Of a stretch of DNA of 51,815 nucleotides, positions 48,189-51,815 are shown one piece after another. Source of the DNA: Thermoactinospora rubra (GTDB lineage Bacteria > Actinomycetota > Actinomycetes > Streptosporangiales > Streptosporangiaceae); assembly GCF_002093975.1 (NCBI RefSeq), contig NZ_MSZZ01000063.1, forward strand, positions 1-51,815, read 5' to 3'. The notes beneath the pieces are model-generated. The model did not search any database. It saw nothing but the letters and a program-made list of their open reading frames with translations, and had not been told where the DNA came from. The stretch's first letter is position 1. Each line of letters begins with the position of its first letter. The position numbers were made by a program, and so were the translations under genes.

Positions 48189-50121
48189 GGACCGTCGTGT
48201 CCCTGAGCTGGCGGCTGCTGCGCGGCGGCGGCCGCCGCGGCATGCTGGGCGCCTGGCTGACGCTGGGCGCGGTGGCCGTCTCCACCGCCCTGCTGCTGTT
48301 CGCCGTCGCGGCCAACTTCGCCTTCGAGGCGCGCGCGGACCGGGAGGCGTGGCGCATCCCGGTCGCCGCCGAACAGGGGGCGGTGGCCCTGCAGACGCTG
48401 CGGCACGACCACGTCCGCGGCGAGCGGATCGCGGTGGTGGACCTGGCCGCCCTCACCGCGGGCCCGCCCGCGCCGCCCGGCATGGACCGTTCCCCCGGCC
48501 GGGCGAGGCGTGGCTGTCGCCCGCGCTGGCCGAGCTGGCCAGGACGCTGCCGGCCGACCAGCTGGCGAGGCGCTACCCGGGCCGGATCCACGTGCTCGGC
48601 GAGGAGGCGCTGGTCCACCCGGAGGAGCTCGTCGCGGTCCTCGGCCACGACCCAGGCGACCCGGTCATGTCGCTGGCGGACCCCGGCCGCTCCGGCGCCC
48701 CCGCGACCAAGGTCGCCGGCTTCACCGGCACGCACTCCGACACGGCGGTGGGCTACCGCATCCTGGCCCTCGTCGCCAGCGTCCTCATGGTGGTGCCGCT
48801 GCTGGTGTTCGGCGGGGCGGCGGCCCGGCTCACGGTGGCCCGCCGCGACCAGCGCCTGGCCGCCCTGCGGCTGGTGGGCGCGACGCCGGGCCAGGTGGTG
48901 GCCATGACCGTGGCCGAGGCGGTGATCGTCGCGTTCGCGGGCGCGGCGGCGGGCGTCGCGCTGTACGCGGCGGCCGGGCCGCTGCTGACGCGGGTGGAGA
49001 TCGGCGGCGGCCCGTGGTTCGCCGCGGACGTGTGGCCGCCCCTGTGGGTGGTCGCCGCCGTCCTGGTGGCCGTGCCGCTGCTGGTGGGCCTGTCGGCGGT
49101 GGTGGGCCTGCGCCGGGTCGTGGTCAGCCCGCTCGGCGTGGCCAAGAGGGAGACGCCGCCCGCCATGCGCGCCGTACGGCTGCTCGCCCTGCTGGCCGCG
49201 CTGGTCGCGGTGCCGCTGGTGAGCAGGTCCACGAGCGTCACCGTGGTCGTGGCGGCGATCGGGCTGGCCTTCGCCTGCGTGAACCTGGCCGGGCCCTGGG
49301 TGGTGGGCCTGATCGGCAGGATCGTCGCCGCCAGGGCCAGGCGGCCCGCCGGGCTGCTGGCCGGCCGGCGGCTCGTCGACGATCCCCGCTCGGCCTGGCG
49401 CACGGTGAGCGGGGTGGCGCTCACCGGGTTCGTGGCCGGGTTCCTGGGCCTGCTCAGCCCGAGCGCCTCGCTGCTGGGCTCGCCGGACGGCCACCAGCTG
49501 CGGCTGGCCGTCCCCAAGGCCCAGGCGGCGCGGGCGGCCGAGCAGGCGAAGGAACGGCTGGCCGCGGCCGGCGTGCGGGCGACCGTCGAGGCGCGCGGCC
49601 ACGTGGTGGTCGCGGCGCTCGGCACCGGCGCCGGCCCGGCCACGCTCGACCGGGCCCGCACCGCGCTGGACGGGCTGTCGCCGGGCCACTCGGCCAGCAC
49701 GGAGCGTGAGGACGACTACGAGGGCATGGTGCTGCTGCGCGACATCGGCACCGGCACCCTCGTCGTGCTCGCGGTGTCCTTCCTGGTGGCGATCACCAGC
49801 GCGGGCATCACGGCGGCCTCCTCGGTGCTGGACCGGCGCCAGACCTACGCGCTGCTGCGCCTGGCGGGCACGCCGCTGGAGGTGCTGGACCGGGCCCGCA
49901 GGAAGGAGACGCTGATCCCGCTGGCCGTCATGGGCGGCGGCGCCATCGCCTCCGGCATGGTCTGCGCGGTGCCGTTCATGATCGGCGCGATGACCGTGAA
50001 CGGCCTGCTGACGCTGCTGGCCTGCGTCGCCGTGGGCTTCGGCGGGGTGATCGGGGCCGGGGCGCTGAGCCGTCCGCTGCTGCGTTCGGTGACCGCCGAG
50101 CCGTCCCCGCGCCCGGACTAG
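48185..50121 (+). pseudogene. FtsX-like ABC permease with a one-base frameshift
   Basis: Starting at GTG 48185 (overlapping the ATPase stop), one frame gives a normal N-terminus with a first helix (LGAWLTLGAVAVSTALLLFAVAANF) and an extracytoplasmic start until about 48487. The sequence then continues in another frame from TTC at 48490 (FPRPGEAWLSPALAEL) to 50121, with FtsX-type helices and QRLAALRLVGATPGQV. Adding one base in the CCGTT at 48487-48491 restores a 645-residue protein. The gene is probably a recent pseudogene, or there is a sequencing error. A start inside the second frame (48349) would lack the first helix. Confidence 0.8.
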
Positions 50122-50154
50122 CTCCACCGCGCCAAGCAGCTAGTCGCGGGCGAT

Positions 50155-50190
50155 GTCTCAGTCCAGGTCTCAGTCCAGGTCCCAGTCCAG
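50155..50190. repeat. Three 12-bp tandem repeats at the end of the SMI1/KNR4 gene
   Basis: GTCTCAGTCCAG twice and GTCCCAGTCCAG once lie in tandem across the stop codon. On the minus strand the first unit encodes W-D-L-D; the next two would repeat it, but a G-to-A change turns TGG into TGA, the present stop. The stop position therefore depends on the repeat. Confidence 0.75.
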
Positions 50191-51753
50191 CTCGCCCCTG
50201 GCCACGACGGGCTTCCAGCGGCGCAGCGGCCGCCCGCTCTCCAGCGCGTCCGCGACGGCCGCCAGCTGGGCGAGGTAGGAGGGCCAGGCGACGTCGCCGT
50301 CGAGCCGCAGGCCCTCCTCGTTGAAGTACTCGCCCGTCTTGCCGGTCTGGGCGTCGACGAACAGGTGGCCGCCGTCCACGGCCATGGCGTAGGGGATCAG
50401 CCGCCCGTGCCACCACCACGGGTCGGGCGCGATCGAGCCGTCGAGGTAGAGGCCGCACATCATGGCCCACTCCCGGGCGATCTCCCGGACGGGGGCGTAG
50501 TCCCACAGCCCGCCGGGGCCGAAGCGGCCGCCGTCGTGGCGCAGCAGCGAGGCGCGCAGGTCGTCGGGGAAGGTCAGGCCCATCCTGGCCTCGGCGCGGG
50601 CGATCGCCGAGGGCGAGGCGGGCGGGCGGAGCGAGCGGAGGGTCCTGGGGGCGTGGCGGGCGAGCCAGCGTTCGATGCGCCGCCAGGCGGCGTCCACCTG
50701 CGCCGCGACCGCCTTATCCGGATATTTCACGACCGGCGGGCGGCGGGCGGGCTTGCAGCCGATCTCCCGGGCGTCCTTCGGCGACAGCGGGCTCGGCGAG
50801 GGCTCCGCGGTTTCCGTGGGGGTCGGGGTCGGGGACGGGCGCGGGGGACCGGCACAGGTCGCGGGCGGCGGCGCCGGGGCGGGCTCGTCCTGCCAGGTCA
50901 GCTCGCAGCCCGGCGTCACGGCCGGATACCGTCCGCGCAGCGCCTGCCCGCTCTGCAGCGACCCGGCCACCGCCTCCAGGAGCGCCACGTAGGAGGGCCA
51001 GCCCATCGGCCCGTCGTAGCGCACGCGCTCGTTCCACGCTTTCTCGCCGACCCGGCCCGTGCGCGGGTTGACGAACAGCTCGCGGCCCCGCGTGTCGGAC
51101 GCGAAGGGCACCAGGCTGCCGTGCCAGGTGCCGCGCTCGGGGTCGGCTTCGGCCATCGAGCCCTCGATCACGAGGGTGTGGCAGTTGCCCCACCGCAGCG
51201 ACTCCGCCGTCATCAGATCGACGGGCGCGTAGCCGGGGAAGAGCAGGGCGCCGTCGTCGGCTCCGTCGTGGCGCAGCAGCGAGGCGTACAGATCATCCGG
51301 CAGCCTGCCGTTGTCCTCCTCCCAGCCGGTGATGCGCGCCGCGTCGACGGGATGGCGCAGCTTGCGCAGCGTGACGGAGGCGTGGGCGCCCAGCCAGCGC
51401 TCGATCCGATCCCACGCCCGTCCCACGCGGGAGGCGAGCGCCGGATCCGGCGTCCTGGGCGTGGGGGCGGGCGCCGGCTCGTCCGAGTGCTGGATCATCG
51501 GGCTCGGGGTGGCCATGACCCGGCGGTCCTCGCCGACGACGACGGGCGTGCAGCCGGCCGCGCGGGCCTGGCCGGGGCTGAGCATCCGCGCCGCCAGGGC
51601 GGCTTCCGTCTCGGGGTCGCCGCAGGACATCTCGACGACCTCGCCCATCCCGGCATACGTGCATAGGACGCCTTCGCCGGGTACGGTGGCGCTCGCGGCG
51701 GCGCCCGCCGCGATCACCGCGACGGCCAGCGCCATCCGCAGCGCACGTAACAC
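50170..51753 (-). CDS. Secreted double SMI1/KNR4 (SUKH)-domain protein
   Basis: A 527-residue protein with an N-terminal signal-like segment (LRALRMALAVAVIAAGAAASA). It has two homologous halves, each with a proline-rich lead, a WxRIERWLxxHA-xTLRxLR block and a SUKH core ending in DDLxASLLRHDG and WPSYxAxLxAVAxxLxSG. The core of each half is about 180 residues. Each lead also holds an SP-x-x-AR-x-x-GC motif with a single Cys. SUKH proteins are usually cytoplasmic immunity proteins against toxins. Start GTG 51753 is a guess; ATG 51735 and TTG 51774 are also in frame. Confidence 0.75.
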   Translation of the reverse strand: MLRALRMALAVAVIAAGAAASATVPGEGVLCTYAGMGEVVEMSCGDPETEAALAARMLSPGQARAAGCTPVVVGEDRRVMATPSPMIQHSDEPAPAPTPRTPDPALASRVGRAWDRIERWLGAHASVTLRKLRHPVDAARITGWEEDNGRLPDDLYASLLRHDGADDGALLFPGYAPVDLMTAESLRWGNCHTLVIEGSMAEADPERGTWHGSLVPFASDTRGRELFVNPRTGRVGEKAWNERVRYDGPMGWPSYVALLEAVAGSLQSGQALRGRYPAVTPGCELTWQDEPAPAPPPATCAGPPRPSPTPTPTETAEPSPSPLSPKDAREIGCKPARRPPVVKYPDKAVAAQVDAAWRRIERWLARHAPRTLRSLRPPASPSAIARAEARMGLTFPDDLRASLLRHDGGRFGPGGLWDYAPVREIAREWAMMCGLYLDGSIAPDPWWWHGRLIPYAMAVDGGHLFVDAQTGKTGEYFNEEGLRLDGDVAWPSYLAQLAAVADALESGRPLRRWKPVVARGELDWDLD

Positions 51754-51815
51754 GCCGCCGGATTCTAGCCCCAATGCCGTGTAGTTAAGGTCTGGAGCCG
51801 GGCGTCAAGGGTCGG

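Noticed and set aside
48485..48496. Programmed ribosomal frameshift in the FtsX permease
   Set aside because: There is no canonical slippery heptamer or downstream structure of the known kinds; a simple one-base deletion or sequencing error is simpler.
48094..50127. 677-codon open frame antisense to the FtsX-like permease
   Set aside because: The translation is low-complexity and Arg/His/Gly-rich; the permease on the plus strand has clear family motifs.
1..51815. CRISPR array, rRNA/tRNA genes, IS elements, PKS/NRPS or RiPP gene cluster
   Set aside because: No regular short direct repeats with spacers, no cloverleaf or rRNA sequence, no transposase motifs and no megasynthase domains were seen in either strand.

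Overview
The window is about 52 kb of very GC-rich DNA, roughly 70% or more by eye. It has dense, mostly ATGA/GTGA-coupled genes, frequent GTG starts and many GntR, PucR, PaaX, ArsR and AraC regulators. This is an Actinomycetota chromosome, most likely a Streptosporangiales-type soil actinomycete (Nonomuraea-like); the genus is an inference and cannot be fixed from the sequence. There are no rRNA or tRNA genes, CRISPR arrays, intact insertion sequences or PKS/NRPS genes, and no gene-free stretch longer than 300 bases.

Layout. 1-47: 3' end of groEL. 141-3369: OmpR/kinase two-component pair and a secreted class C-like serine hydrolase. 3378-10587: a nitrogen-compound cluster (NCS1 permease, PucR regulator, CE4 deacetylase/imidase-like hydrolase, Old Yellow Enzyme, DUF1989 protein, amidase) that I read as cyclic imide/ureide/amide salvage. 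10824-12786: PPOX-fold protein plus flavohemoglobin, a probable NO-detoxification operon. 12942-17831: small stress and regulatory genes (PPOX, GNAT, DUF488, SRPBCC-ArsR, AraC, PLP decarboxylase). 17839-23937: PaaX regulator divergent from an operon of MHS transporter, SDR, amidohydrolase, acyl-CoA ligase and MaoC hydratase, probably an organic-acid catabolic route. 23959-26462: internally deleted MFS gene coupled to cobQ. 26472-26900: a stray, divergent ribosomal protein L11 paralogue. 26958-30443: acyltransferase with an in-frame amber codon, patatin, SHOCT protein, winged-helix regulator and class A-like serine hydrolase. 30558-34168: ABC-2 exporter operon with a PucR-type regulator, and a quinone oxidoreductase. 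34310-36225: a lower-GC two-gene RloA/RloB (AbiL-like) defence cassette. 36348-41743: GntR-controlled ABC importer of 2-aminoethylphosphonate/polyamine/iron type with a HAD phosphatase. 41742-45757: SOS-box-preceded DUF6504-dnaE2 operon. 45767-51753: orphan RHH antitoxin, DUF4328 membrane protein, NarL-type regulator, ABC exporter whose FtsX-like permease is frameshifted, and a secreted double SMI1/KNR4 protein.

The most interesting items are the L11 paralogue lacking the proline-rich N-terminal switch (a possible thiopeptide-resistance or relC-like factor), the RloAB-type phage defence pair in an atypical-GC island, the imide/ureide cluster, a 21-bp minisatellite inside the PHP domain of DnaE2, a near-consensus LexA box upstream of dnaE2, twin ArsR operators, and three genes damaged by one mutation each (amber codon, one-base deletion, internal deletion).
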